Part shown: positions 6,615 through 14,667 of the stretch, in pieces
How the letters are laid out: every line of letters begins with the position of its first letter
Position numbering within the stretch: position 1 is the stretch's first letter
Assembly: GCA_017613055.1 (NCBI GenBank)
Contig: JAGAES010000063.1
Coordinates: 1 to 20,589, forward strand
From: Lachnospiraceae bacterium
GTDB lineage: Bacteria > Bacillota_A > Clostridia > Lachnospirales > Lachnospiraceae
DNA: 20,589 nt
Direction of reading: 5' to 3'
Position numbers and translations under genes: made by a program
The notes under the pieces: model-generated
Told to the model about the DNA's origin: nothing
Databases searched by the model: none
Seen by the model: only the letters and a program-made list of their open reading frames with translations

Positions 6615-8486
6615 ATGAGTAACCTTTTAGATAAAATCAAGGAACCGAACGACGTGCGGAAGATCCCGGACGAGAAGCTTCCCGGACTTTGTAAAGAAAT
6701 CCGGAAGCATATCCTTCGGACGGTCAGCCGGAACGGCGGGCATCTTGCGTCGAACCTCGGAACCGTGGAGCTGACGGTTGCGCTGCACCGGTTTTTACAT
6801 TTTCCGGAGGATCAGCTTGTGTGGGATGTCGGACACCAGTCTTATACGCACAAGATTCTGACGGGCCGGAAAGACGCGTTCGAAACGCTTAGAAGACGCG
6901 GCGGAATCAGCGGCTTTCCGAAACGGCGGGAGAGTAACTGCGACGTGGCGGATACCGGGCACAGTTCGACTTCGGTTTCGATTGCGACCGGACTTGCGAA
7001 GGCAAGGGATCTTGCCGGGCGCAATAACCGCGTCGTGGCCGTCATCGGTGACGGGTCGCTTTCGGGCGGTCCGGCTTATGAAGCGCTGAATAACGCAGGC
7101 CGGTTTAAAACCAATCTGATTATCATTCTGAACGATAACGAAATGTCCATCTCAAAGAACGTCGGCGGCATGGCCAACTATCTGCGCCGCGTCCGTATGA
7201 GCGTGAATTACATCGATTTCAAGGGCAACGTGGAGAATGTTCTGAACCGTACCAATTTCGGTTCGAAGGTCGCGGGCGGAATCCGCCGCATGAAATCCAC
7301 GCTCCGTTCCATGGTCGTTCCGGGTGAGTTCTTCACCGAGATGGGACTGACTTATTACGGACCGGTGGACGGACATAACATTCACGAGCTGGAACGTGCT
7401 TTGCACGCCGCTGCGAAGATTCAGGGAGCCGTAATTATTCACGCGGTGACCAAGAAGGGCAAAGGCTATCGCTTTGCCGAGGCGGACCCGAGCCGGTTCC
7501 ACGGAACGCCGCCTTTCGATATCATGAACGGAAGACCGCTTTCGGCATTCCGCGTAACGAATTATACCGACGTGTTCCGGGACGAGATTGTCAAACTCGG
7601 TAAGGACGACGAAAGCATCGTCGCGATTACCGCAGCCATGTCGGACGGAACCGGACTTGACCGTTTCCGCAGGCAGTTCCCGGACCGCTTCTTCGACGTC
7701 GGCATCGCCGAAGGGCATGCCGCCTCGTTCGCCGCGGGACTTTCGCTCGGCGGAATGCGGCCGGTGCTTGCCGTATATTCGACCTTCTTACAGCGCGCTT
7801 ATGACGAGATCATGCAGGATCTCTGCCTGAATGAGCGGCCTGCGATTCTTGCAATCGACCGTGCCGGACTGGTCGGTGCGGACGGCGAAACCCATCAGGG
7901 AATATTCGATATTGCATACCTTTCCCATATGCCGGGGATGACTGTGATGGCCCCGCGAAGCGGCGCGGAGCTTCGAAAGATGCTTCGATACGCAGCCGTA
8001 TGCGACGGCCCTGTTGCCATCCGCTATCCGAAGGGCGGAAAGGACATCGACCTTCTTGCCGATGTAACGTCGCCTGTTGAACAGGGTCGCGCGGAAGTGC
8101 TCTGTGAAGGGAAAGAGATTGCCGTACTGTATTTCGGAACGCTGACGGCGGAAGCAATGGAAATCCGCGGGAAGCTTGCCGCGAAAGGGTACGACGTCAC
8201 GGTTGTGAACGCCCGGTTCGCGGTGCCGTTCGACCGCGAATTGATCCGGAACCTTTCAAAGACGCACAACCTTCTCGTAACGATGGAAGAAGGCGTAATC
8301 TCAGGCGGTTTCGGGGAGCATGTATCGGTTTTCGTTTCGGAGGAACGGCTTCCGATGCGCGTATTGATTTCCGCTCTGCCGGATGCATTCATCCCGCAGG
8401 GAACGGATAAGGAACTCAGAGAACAATACGGACTGACCGCCGATACCGTTGTCGCGCGGATTCTTGATGAGGGTCTCCGGTCATGA
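6615..8486 (+). CDS. dxs: 1-deoxy-D-xylulose-5-phosphate synthase
   Basis: Dxs makes DXP from pyruvate and glyceraldehyde 3-phosphate using thiamine diphosphate, the entry step of the MEP isoprenoid pathway. At 623 residues it is full length. The cofactor motif runs from GDG (145-147) to NDN (173-175). Other signatures are HLASNLGTVELTVALH, VWDVGHQSYTHKILTGR, YYGPVDGHN, and the C-terminal transketolase part with RAGLVGADGETHQG and IRYPKG. The catalytic Glu is Glu366 in DVGIAEGHA; most Dxs proteins have Gln after it (IAEQHA), and here it is Gly. GDGSLSGGPAYEALN also has Pro where Met is usual. These are substitutions, not losses of core residues. RBS GGAGA at 6606-6610. The stop overlaps the tlyA start by 4 bases. 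Confidence 0.97.
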   Translation: MSNLLDKIKEPNDVRKIPDEKLPGLCKEIRKHILRTVSRNGGHLASNLGTVELTVALHRFLHFPEDQLVWDVGHQSYTHKILTGRKDAFETLRRRGGISGFPKRRESNCDVADTGHSSTSVSIATGLAKARDLAGRNNRVVAVIGDGSLSGGPAYEALNNAGRFKTNLIIILNDNEMSISKNVGGMANYLRRVRMSVNYIDFKGNVENVLNRTNFGSKVAGGIRRMKSTLRSMVVPGEFFTEMGLTYYGPVDGHNIHELERALHAAAKIQGAVIIHAVTKKGKGYRFAEADPSRFHGTPPFDIMNGRPLSAFRVTNYTDVFRDEIVKLGKDDESIVAITAAMSDGTGLDRFRRQFPDRFFDVGIAEGHAASFAAGLSLGGMRPVLAVYSTFLQRAYDEIMQDLCLNERPAILAIDRAGLVGADGETHQGIFDIAYLSHMPGMTVMAPRSGAELRKMLRYAAVCDGPVAIRYPKGGKDIDLLADVTSPVEQGRAEVLCEGKEIAVLYFGTLTAEAMEIRGKLAAKGYDVTVVNARFAVPFDRELIRNLSKTHNLLVTMEEGVISGGFGEHVSVFVSEERLPMRVLISALPDAFIPQGTDKELREQYGLTADTVVARILDEGLRS

Positions 8487-9289
8487 AGGAGCGCCTCGAT
8501 GTATTTCTGACGAAACAGGGCTTGTTCGATTCCCGCGAGAAGGCGAGAAACCGGATTCTTTCAGGTGAAGTTACGGTAAATGGGACGCCCGTAACGAAAC
8601 CCGGAACCATGGTTTCGGAAACGGACGGGATAACGATAACCGGCGAAGGCATGCGCTATGTAAGCCGCGCAGGCGATAAGCTCAAAAAGGTGCTTGATAC
8701 GTTCGGCGTCGGTCTTACGGGGCTTACCTGTATTGACGCCGGGGCTTCGACGGGCGGTTTTACCGACTGCATGTTGCAATCGGGCGCAGCGAAGGTTTTC
8801 GCAATCGACGTCGGAACGGATCAGCTGCACGAAAGCCTTCGTAGGAATCCGAAGGTTGTTTCAATGGAGCAGACGGATATCCGGGACGTAACGCCCGGAT
8901 TGCTCGGAACGGAAGCGGATTTTCTTGCGGCAGACGTGTCATTTGTCTCACTTACCAAAGTGCTTCCCGCGATGGTCGGCTTAGTGAAGGACGGCGGAAG
9001 GATTGCGTGCCTGATTAAGCCGCAGTTTGAGGCGGGACGCGAGTGGATCGGAAAGAACGGAATCGTTAAGGATAAAAAAGTTCATAAAAACGTGATTCAG
9101 AATGTGCTTACATTTGCGGAAGGACTCGGAATCCGGATTGAGGGACTGACGTGGTCCCCGATTCAGGGAGGAAGCGGCAATACGGAGTATCTCTTCCTCG
9201 GAACGAAGGGCGGAGACGGAACCGGTGCGGGCTTCCGGGCCGATGCGGAAAGGATTGTCAATGAAGCATTTTTGTATTATCGCAAATAA
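8483..9289 (+). CDS. tlyA: TlyA family rRNA 2'-O-methyltransferase
   Basis: TlyA proteins (also called hemolysin A; B. subtilis YqxC) are S4-domain RNA methyltransferases; the mycobacterial member modifies 16S and 23S rRNA, and the substrate here is not shown. The 268 residues comprise an S4 RNA-binding domain (about 3-63), the family motif YVSRAGDKL (59-67), and a Rossmann-type FtsJ-like domain with the SAM site DAGASTGGFTD (85-95). A K-D-K-E set like that of FtsJ methyltransferases can be picked out at Lys66, Asp151 (DVSF), Lys179 (KPQFE) and Glu235 (GNTEYL). The ATGA overlap with dxs indicates coupling. Its last 29 bases contain the start of nadK. Confidence 0.95.
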   Translation: MKERLDVFLTKQGLFDSREKARNRILSGEVTVNGTPVTKPGTMVSETDGITITGEGMRYVSRAGDKLKKVLDTFGVGLTGLTCIDAGASTGGFTDCMLQSGAAKVFAIDVGTDQLHESLRRNPKVVSMEQTDIRDVTPGLLGTEADFLAADVSFVSLTKVLPAMVGLVKDGGRIACLIKPQFEAGREWIGKNGIVKDKKVHKNVIQNVLTFAEGLGIRIEGLTWSPIQGGSGNTEYLFLGTKGGDGTGAGFRADAERIVNEAFLYYRK

Positions 9290-10091
9290 AGAAAAAGACC
9301 CGGGCGGCCGGATTGCTAAGGAACTCGCGGCTGCTTTTGCCGAAAAGGGCTGCCGGGCGTATGTGATCTCGCCGCTTGTTCCGGGAACGGATTACGGCGA
9401 AGTGAAGCTTGAGGAAGGAACGGACTGCGCCGTGATTCTCGGCGGGGACGGAACGTTTCTGAGGGCTGCGAAGGTACTGCTTCCGTTCGGAATTCCGGTG
9501 ATGGGGATCAATCTCGGGCACCTCGGTTTTCTGACGGCTGCCGAATATCAGGACGCCGGCAAGGCCGTGGAGAAGCTCGTAGCCGGTGAGTACGCAATCG
9601 AGAACCGGATTTTGCTTGAGACGGTTTCGAAGGGCGAAGCCTGTAAGACGCTTGCACTTAACGACGTCGTTATCGCAAGAAGCGGTTTTTCGAGACTGAT
9701 TCGCTTAAGACTCTCGGTCAACGGGCAGGAAGTGGAGAATTATCAGGGTGACGGCGTGATTTTGGCGACGCCGACCGGCTCGACCGGTTACAGCCTGAGC
9801 GCCGGAGGCCCGGTTGTTTCGCCCGCGGCCCGTACGCTCGTGATTACGCCGATTTGTCCGCATATGCTTTCGGCCAGACCTTTGATTGTGTCGGAGGACG
9901 ATGTAATCAGCGTGGAAGTATGCAAGAGCTCGCGTTCGATGGATCAGGAAGCGCAGGTGACCGTGGACGGCGACGAGGTGCTGGCACTTTCCGTCGGCGA
10001 GGCCGTAACCATAAGAAAAGTACCGGGAGTCGTTCCGGTCGTGATGCTTAAAGATATTTCGTTTTGGGAACGTGTCAGGGGAAAACTTTGA
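9261..10091 (+). CDS. nadK: NAD kinase
   Basis: NAD kinase phosphorylates NAD to NADP. The 276-residue protein shows GGDGT (61-65), the NLGHLGFLT strand, LNDVVIAR, and TPTGSTGY (170-177) followed by SLSAGGPV. These are the nucleotide-binding and catalytic signatures of the family. An upstream in-frame ATG at 9225 would add 12 residues with no family match; ATG 9261 has GGAAAGGA (9247-9254) 6 bases ahead and gives the standard MKHFCIIAN start. It overlaps tlyA by 29 bases. nadK between tlyA and argR is a clostridial arrangement, absent from B. subtilis at this spot. Confidence 0.96.
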   Translation: MKHFCIIANKEKDPGGRIAKELAAAFAEKGCRAYVISPLVPGTDYGEVKLEEGTDCAVILGGDGTFLRAAKVLLPFGIPVMGINLGHLGFLTAAEYQDAGKAVEKLVAGEYAIENRILLETVSKGEACKTLALNDVVIARSGFSRLIRLRLSVNGQEVENYQGDGVILATPTGSTGYSLSAGGPVVSPAARTLVITPICPHMLSARPLIVSEDDVISVEVCKSSRSMDQEAQVTVDGDEVLALSVGEAVTIRKVPGVVPVVMLKDISFWERVRGKL

Positions 10092-10106
10092 GAAAGGAAT
10101 AAGAGC

Positions 10107-10565
10107 ATGAAAAACGAAAGACAGCAGAAGATTAAAGAATTGATTTCGAGCCGCGAGGTTGCGACGCAGGAAGAGCTTACGGACCTTCTGAACCAGTCCG
10201 GCTACCGCGTGACGCAGGCGACGATATCCCGCGATATCCGCGAGATGAAGATTACGAAGATGCCGATTGAAAAAGGGCGTCAGCGCTACGTATGCATCTC
10301 CCGGAACGATGCTTCCGAGGAGAGCCTGCTCCGCTACTGCCGCATTCTTAAGGACGCGCTCGTCTCGATGGATACCGCGCAGAACATCCTCGTAATCCGC
10401 ACGAATGCCGGCATGGCGATGGCGGTTGCGGCGGCAATCGACGGGATTCACATTCCTTCGATCGTCGGCTCCCTTGCGGGAGATGACACGGTTTTCTGTG
10501 CCGTCAAGTCCGCGGAGGAAGCGGAAGAAGTTATGATAAAAATCGGCAAGATTATCAACGGCTAA
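10107..10565 (+). CDS. argR: Arginine repressor ArgR
   Basis: ArgR (AhrC in Bacillus) is a hexameric arginine-responsive regulator of arginine synthesis and breakdown. Its 152 residues carry a winged helix-turn-helix at about 1-65 (VTQATISRDIREMKI, with SRD at 41-43) and a C-terminal oligomerisation and arginine-binding domain from about 80 (RTNAGMAMAVAAAID, then GSLAGDDTVFCA with Asp126-Asp127 at the ligand site). RBS AAAGGA at 10093-10098. I found no convincing ARG box in the window, so its targets are elsewhere. Position upstream of recN matches Bacillus ahrC-recN, with yebC inserted between. Confidence 0.96.
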   Translation: MKNERQQKIKELISSREVATQEELTDLLNQSGYRVTQATISRDIREMKITKMPIEKGRQRYVCISRNDASEESLLRYCRILKDALVSMDTAQNILVIRTNAGMAMAVAAAIDGIHIPSIVGSLAGDDTVFCAVKSAEEAEEVMIKIGKIING

Positions 10566-10611
10566 GCGCCGGATCAAACCGTTTAAGAAGATAAAGAAAG
10601 GATAAAGCACT

Positions 10612-11352
10612 ATGTCAGGACATTCCAAATTTGCCAACATCAAACACAAGAAAGAGAAGAACGACGCCGCGAAGGGAAAGGTATTCACCCGCCTCGGCCG
10701 TGAGATTGCCGTAGCCGTCAAGGAGGGCGGCCCCGATCCGAACAACAACAGCAAGCTGAAGGATATCATCGCGAAGGCGAAATCCAACAACATGCCGAAC
10801 GACACGATCGACCGCAGCATCAAGAAGGCTGCCGGCGACGCGAACGCCGTTAACTACGAGTTCGTTTCGTACGAAGGCTACGGCCCGAAGGGAATCGCGG
10901 TAATCGTTGAGGCGCTGACCGACAACAAGAACCGTACGGCGGCCAATATAAGAAGCGCGTTCACGAAGGGCAACGGCAGCATCGGAACTCCCGGATGCGT
11001 GTCATTTTTGTTCGATGAAAAAGGCCAGATTCTGATTGACAAGGAAGAGTGCGATATGGATCCCGACGATCTGATGATGATTGCGCTCGATGCCGGCGCG
11101 GAGGATTTCTCGGACGATGAGGATTCCTACGAGATTCTGACCGACCCGGATTCGTTCTCGGCCGTCCGCGAGGCTTTGGAAGCGCAGGGCATTCCGATGG
11201 CGCAGGCCGAAGTAACCAAGCTTCCGCAGACCGAAGTCGAACTGACCGACGAGCAGGATATCAAGATGTTCAACCGCACGCTCGACCTTCTCGACGATGA
11301 CGACGACGTGCAGGAAGTATACCACAACGGTATTCTGCCGGAAGAGGAGTAG
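10612..11352 (+). CDS. yebC: YebC/TACO1 family protein
   Basis: The 246-residue protein has the hallmark N-terminus MSGHSKFANIKHKK and family stretches such as KGKVFTRLGREI, NMPNDTIDRSIKKA and YEGYGPKGIAVIVEALTDN, with a three-domain layout. YebC proteins were long annotated as transcriptional regulators. Mitochondrial TACO1 and recent bacterial work point to a role in translation, relieving ribosome stalling at proline-rich stretches. The sequence does not decide which applies. The C-terminal region is very acidic (DLLDDDDDVQEVYHN). It lies 46 bases after argR with a GAAAGGA-type binding site, and recN follows 37 bases later. Confidence 0.95.
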   Translation: MSGHSKFANIKHKKEKNDAAKGKVFTRLGREIAVAVKEGGPDPNNNSKLKDIIAKAKSNNMPNDTIDRSIKKAAGDANAVNYEFVSYEGYGPKGIAVIVEALTDNKNRTAANIRSAFTKGNGSIGTPGCVSFLFDEKGQILIDKEECDMDPDDLMMIALDAGAEDFSDDEDSYEILTDPDSFSAVREALEAQGIPMAQAEVTKLPQTEVELTDEQDIKMFNRTLDLLDDDDDVQEVYHNGILPEEE

Positions 11353-11389
11353 TTGTATCACATTTCCCGGAGAGAGGGAAAGGGCGATT

Positions 11390-13063
11390 ATGCTGTTAAG
11401 TTTACATGTCAAAAACTTTGCGATTATTGACGAGGTTTACGTGGATTTCGGACCCGGGATGAATATCCTGACCGGAGAAACCGGCGCCGGCAAATCCATC
11501 CTTCTCGGTTCCGTCAACGCGGCGCTCGGCGGCAAGGTAAGCCGCGAGATGCTCGGACGGAACGGCAATTACGCGCTTGCGGAGCTGATCTTCGACGGCG
11601 ATGACCCGGAAACTCGGGAACTCCTTGAAAGACAGGAGATCCCCGTTGAGGAGAATCTGATTATCTCAAGAAGGATTTCGGATAACGGCCGGAGCATAAG
11701 CCGTGTGAACGGCGAGGCGGTCAATACGGGCTTCTTAAAGGAACTATCGGACCGGCTTTTAGAGGTTTACGGGCAGCGCGAGAACCAGACGCTGCTTGAA
11801 CGGAAGAACCAGCTCAAACTGGTGGACCGGTTCTTAAAGGAAACGACCGGCCCGCTTCTTTCAAAGATCGGAAAAGCGTACGCCGAATACCGCGGGACGC
11901 TCCGCGAATACGAGGAGGCGCAGGCGCATTCGGAGAGCAGGACGAGGGAGCTTTCACTTCTTACCTACGAGCATGAAGAAATTGAACGTGCGAATCCGAA
12001 ACCCGGAGAGGACATAACGCTTGAGGAACGCTACCGCGTGCTCTCAAACCGAAGCCGCCTTTTAGAGGCTTCCGGCGAGGCGGACCGTCTTTTGTGCACC
12101 GATTCCGACAGCGCATCGGATCTGGTCGGAAGGACGCTTCGGCAAATGGGACGCGTCATTCAGTATGACGAGAAGCTCGGTGAAATCTACCGCGGAATCG
12201 AACAGCTTGAGGAGCAGCTTCGGGACATCGGAGCAAGCCTTTCGGATTATATTGACGAACTGGATTCGGACGCGGGCGAACTTGCAGAGACCGAAGAACG
12301 GCTGAATCTCTTAAACCGCCTCAAGTCGAAATACGGAAAGACGGTGGAAGATATCCGCGCATATGATGCGGAGCTCGTTACGAAGATTGACCGGCTGGAG
12401 CATTTTGACCGGTATCTTAATGAGCTTAAGGCGAAGGTGGACGGACAGGAAAAAGCGCTCGGCGAGCTTTGCAAGAAACTCGGCGAAGAAAGAAGGGAAG
12501 CGGCAGCGAAACTCGAAGTCCGGATTCATGACGCTTTGACGGATCTCAACTTTCCGGATGTCGTGTTCCGGATTGATATCGAAACGGTGCCGATGAGTTC
12601 GGACGGCACGGAGAGTGCGGAGTTTATGATTTCCGTCAATCCGGGCGAGCCGGTGAAACCGCTTTCAAAGATTGCAAGCGGAGGCGAACTGTCCCGGATC
12701 AGTCTTGCGGTCAAATCCGTTTTCGCCGGCAGGGACGAAATCGAAACGCTGATTCTCGACGAAATCGATACGGGCGTCAGCGGCCGGACCGCGCAGAAGG
12801 TTGCGGAGAAGATGGCCGCGATAGCGAAGGAACATCAGGTGCTTTGCATCACGCATCTGCCGCAGATTGCGGCAATGGCGGATTCGCATTTTCTGATTGA
12901 GAAAGCGACCGACGGCGTAAGCACGCGGACCGGCGTCACGCCGCTAACGGAAGAGCAGACCGTTAAGGAGCTTGCACGGATGCTCGGCGGCGCGCAGATT
13001 ACCGAGTCGGTGATGGCAAATGCGAGAGAGATGCGTCAGTTTGCAAAGGAAAACAGGCAATAG
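11390..13063 (+). CDS. recN: DNA repair protein RecN
   Basis: RecN is an SMC-like ATPase that acts early at double-strand breaks. Of 557 residues, Walker A is GETGAGKS (29-36), the ABC signature is SGGEL (430-434), and Walker B is LILDEIDTG (454-462). The globular head halves flank a long predicted coiled-coil region (about 150-370, rich in Glu, Lys, Arg and Leu). An upstream in-frame start at 11297 would add 31 residues that overlap yebC and are not family-like. ATG 11390, just after the purine-rich GAGAGGGAAAGGG, gives the expected MLLSLHVKNFAIIDE. The position after argR is conserved in Firmicutes. Confidence 0.97.
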   Translation: MLLSLHVKNFAIIDEVYVDFGPGMNILTGETGAGKSILLGSVNAALGGKVSREMLGRNGNYALAELIFDGDDPETRELLERQEIPVEENLIISRRISDNGRSISRVNGEAVNTGFLKELSDRLLEVYGQRENQTLLERKNQLKLVDRFLKETTGPLLSKIGKAYAEYRGTLREYEEAQAHSESRTRELSLLTYEHEEIERANPKPGEDITLEERYRVLSNRSRLLEASGEADRLLCTDSDSASDLVGRTLRQMGRVIQYDEKLGEIYRGIEQLEEQLRDIGASLSDYIDELDSDAGELAETEERLNLLNRLKSKYGKTVEDIRAYDAELVTKIDRLEHFDRYLNELKAKVDGQEKALGELCKKLGEERREAAAKLEVRIHDALTDLNFPDVVFRIDIETVPMSSDGTESAEFMISVNPGEPVKPLSKIASGGELSRISLAVKSVFAGRDEIETLILDEIDTGVSGRTAQKVAEKMAAIAKEHQVLCITHLPQIAAMADSHFLIEKATDGVSTRTGVTPLTEEQTVKELARMLGGAQITESVMANAREMRQFAKENRQ

Positions 13064-13085
13064 GGAAGAGATTAAGGAGTTTACG

Positions 13086-14522
13086 ATGAAGAAGATTTTG
13101 TTTGTGGCATCGGAATGTGTACCGTTTATCAAAACAGGAGGTCTTGCCGACGTGGTCGGATCGCTTCCGAAGTACATTAACCGCGACGAATTCGACATCC
13201 GCGTGATGGTGCCGAAGTATCTTGCGATTCCGCAGAAATACCGCGATCAGATGGAGTATGTGACGCATTTCTATGTCGATCTTGCGTGGAGAAGCCAGTA
13301 TGTCGGCATTATGAAAACCGAGCTCGACGGCATCACATTTTACTTCATTGACAACGAGTATTATTTCAACGGCGACAAGCCTTACGGATACATCCATGAG
13401 GATATCGAGAAGTTCGCATTTTTCGATAAGGCATGCCTGTCGGCACTTCCCGCCATCGGCTTTAAGCCGGACATCATCCATTGCCACGACTGGCAGACCG
13501 GCCTGATTCCCGTGATGCTTCACGACCGTTTCCAGGAGAATCCGTTCTATCACGGAATCAAGACGATTATGACGATTCACAACCTGAAATTCCAGGGTGT
13601 GTGGGATGCCAAATCCGTTCAGGATATTACCGGACTTTCTTCTTACTATTTTGCTCCCGACAAATTGGAAGCCTACGGCGACGCGAACTACCTGAAGGGC
13701 GGTCTCGTGTACGCGGACCGCATCACGACGGTCAGCAACACCTATGCGCAGGAAATTAAGACTCCGTTCTACGGAGAGGGCCTCGACGGCCTGATGAATG
13801 CCCGCAGCAACTGCCTGTCGGGAATCGTAAACGGCATCGATTACAAGGAATACGACCCCGCGACCGACCCGTACATCGTGCAGAATTACGACGCGGTTAC
13901 GTTTCGGAAGGAAAAGGTGAAGAATAAACGAGCCTTACAGAAGGAACTCGGCTTAAACCAGGACGACAAAGTCTTCATGCTCGGCATCGTATCCCGTCTT
14001 ACCGACCAGAAGGGCCTCGACCTTGTGGACTGCGTGATTGAGGAAATCTGCGCGGAGGATACGCAGTTCGTCGTGCTCGGCACGGGCGACCCGAAATACG
14101 AGAACCTGTTCCGTCATTTTGAGTGGAAGTACAAGGACCGCGTGTCCGCGAACATCTACTACAACAACGAACGTTCCCATAAGATTTACGCCTCCTGTGA
14201 CGCGTTTCTGATGCCTTCCCTGTTCGAGCCCTGCGGGCTCTCGCAGCTGATGAGCCTCCGTTACGGCACGGTTCCGATCGTGCGTGAGACCGGTGGCCTT
14301 CGCGACACGGTCGAGCCCTACAACCGTTACGAGAACACCGGTACCGGCTTCGGCTTCTGCAACTATAACGCACACGAGATGCTCGGTACGATCCGGTACG
14401 CAAAGGACGTTTACTATAACCACCGCCGCGAGTGGAACAAGATCATAGACCGCGGAATGGCCCGTGACTTCTCCTGGACAAATTCGGCAAAACAGTATGA
14501 AGAACTGTACCGCGGAATGTAA
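13086..14522 (+). CDS. glgA: Glycogen synthase (ADP-glucose, GT5 family)
   Basis: GlgA extends alpha-1,4-glucan chains from ADP-glucose. The 478 residues show the N-terminal donor-binding motif KTGGLADVVGSLPK (from Lys16), HCHDWQTG (132-139), TIHNLKFQG, NGIDYKEYDP, and the C-terminal FEPCGLSQL (380-388, Glu381 at the active site) followed by YGTVPIVRETGGLRDTV. Length and start are typical for the family. ATG 13086 has AAGGAG (13074-13079) 6 bases ahead; an earlier frame opening at 13020 lies inside recN. No other glycogen gene (glgB, glgC, glgP) is in the window, so it sits apart from its pathway. It follows recN by 22 bases and probably reads through from that operon. A gene-free spacer with a large hairpin comes after it. 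Confidence 0.96.
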   Translation: MKKILFVASECVPFIKTGGLADVVGSLPKYINRDEFDIRVMVPKYLAIPQKYRDQMEYVTHFYVDLAWRSQYVGIMKTELDGITFYFIDNEYYFNGDKPYGYIHEDIEKFAFFDKACLSALPAIGFKPDIIHCHDWQTGLIPVMLHDRFQENPFYHGIKTIMTIHNLKFQGVWDAKSVQDITGLSSYYFAPDKLEAYGDANYLKGGLVYADRITTVSNTYAQEIKTPFYGEGLDGLMNARSNCLSGIVNGIDYKEYDPATDPYIVQNYDAVTFRKEKVKNKRALQKELGLNQDDKVFMLGIVSRLTDQKGLDLVDCVIEEICAEDTQFVVLGTGDPKYENLFRHFEWKYKDRVSANIYYNNERSHKIYASCDAFLMPSLFEPCGLSQLMSLRYGTVPIVRETGGLRDTVEPYNRYENTGTGFGFCNYNAHEMLGTIRYAKDVYYNHRREWNKIIDRGMARDFSWTNSAKQYEELYRGM

Positions 14523-14559
14523 CCGATTCGCGGGAATCCATATTAAATTGTATCTTACA

Positions 14560-14634
14560 GCTATCGCGCCGTCCGGAGCAGGGGGCGCAGCCAATTCAGC
14601 TTGGCGAGCCCCCTGCTGCCGAGACAGCGATAGC
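14560..14634. repeat. 75-base compound inverted repeat (long hairpin) between glgA and murE
   Basis: Outer arms GCTATCGC (14560-14567) and GCGATAGC (14627-14634) pair perfectly. GTC (14571-14573) pairs with GAC (14623-14625) and CGG (14574-14576) with CCG (14619-14621) across small bulges. AGCAGGGGGC (14577-14586) pairs perfectly with GCCCCCTGCT (14608-14617). GCCAA (14590-14594) pairs with TTGGC (14601-14605), leaving a 6-base loop TTCAGC. In all, 29 base pairs make a single long rod. No T-tract follows, so it is not a standard intrinsic terminator. It may be a palindromic interspersed repeat (REP or MITE type), an mRNA processing or stabilising structure, or a cis element for murE. The rest of the spacer (14523-14667) shows no convincing promoter. 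Confidence 0.8.
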
Positions 14635-14654
14635 GTCAATGATAACCGGTAAAT

Positions 14655-14658
14655 GGAG
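14655..14658 (+). promoter_or_regulatory. Ribosome binding site favouring the murE start at 14668
   Basis: GGAG lies 9 bases before ATG 14668. The earlier in-frame ATG at 14653 has no purine-rich site ahead of it and would itself contain this motif, so MKLTDLL is the likely N-terminus. Confidence 0.65.
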
Positions 14659-14667
14659 TTTTGCGGT

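Noticed and set aside
10566..10611. Spacer between argR and yebC examined for an ARG box or promoter
   Set aside because: No palindromic TGAAT-type operator or paired -35/-10 boxes seen; only a ribosome binding site.
9705..10823. 372-codon open frame on the minus strand across nadK, argR and yebC
   Set aside because: It lies antisense to three well-supported genes, shows no recognisable domain and has a basic, His/Arg-rich composition typical of reversed coding DNA.
14464..14652. Short + strand frame spanning the glgA end and the hairpin spacer
   Set aside because: Starts inside glgA, no ribosome binding site, and its residues mainly translate the inverted repeat.
14523..14667. Search for a murE promoter around the long hairpin
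   Set aside because: A/T-rich stretches at 14541-14557 and GATAAC at 14641 lack partner -35 or -10 boxes at suitable spacing, so no promoter is claimed.
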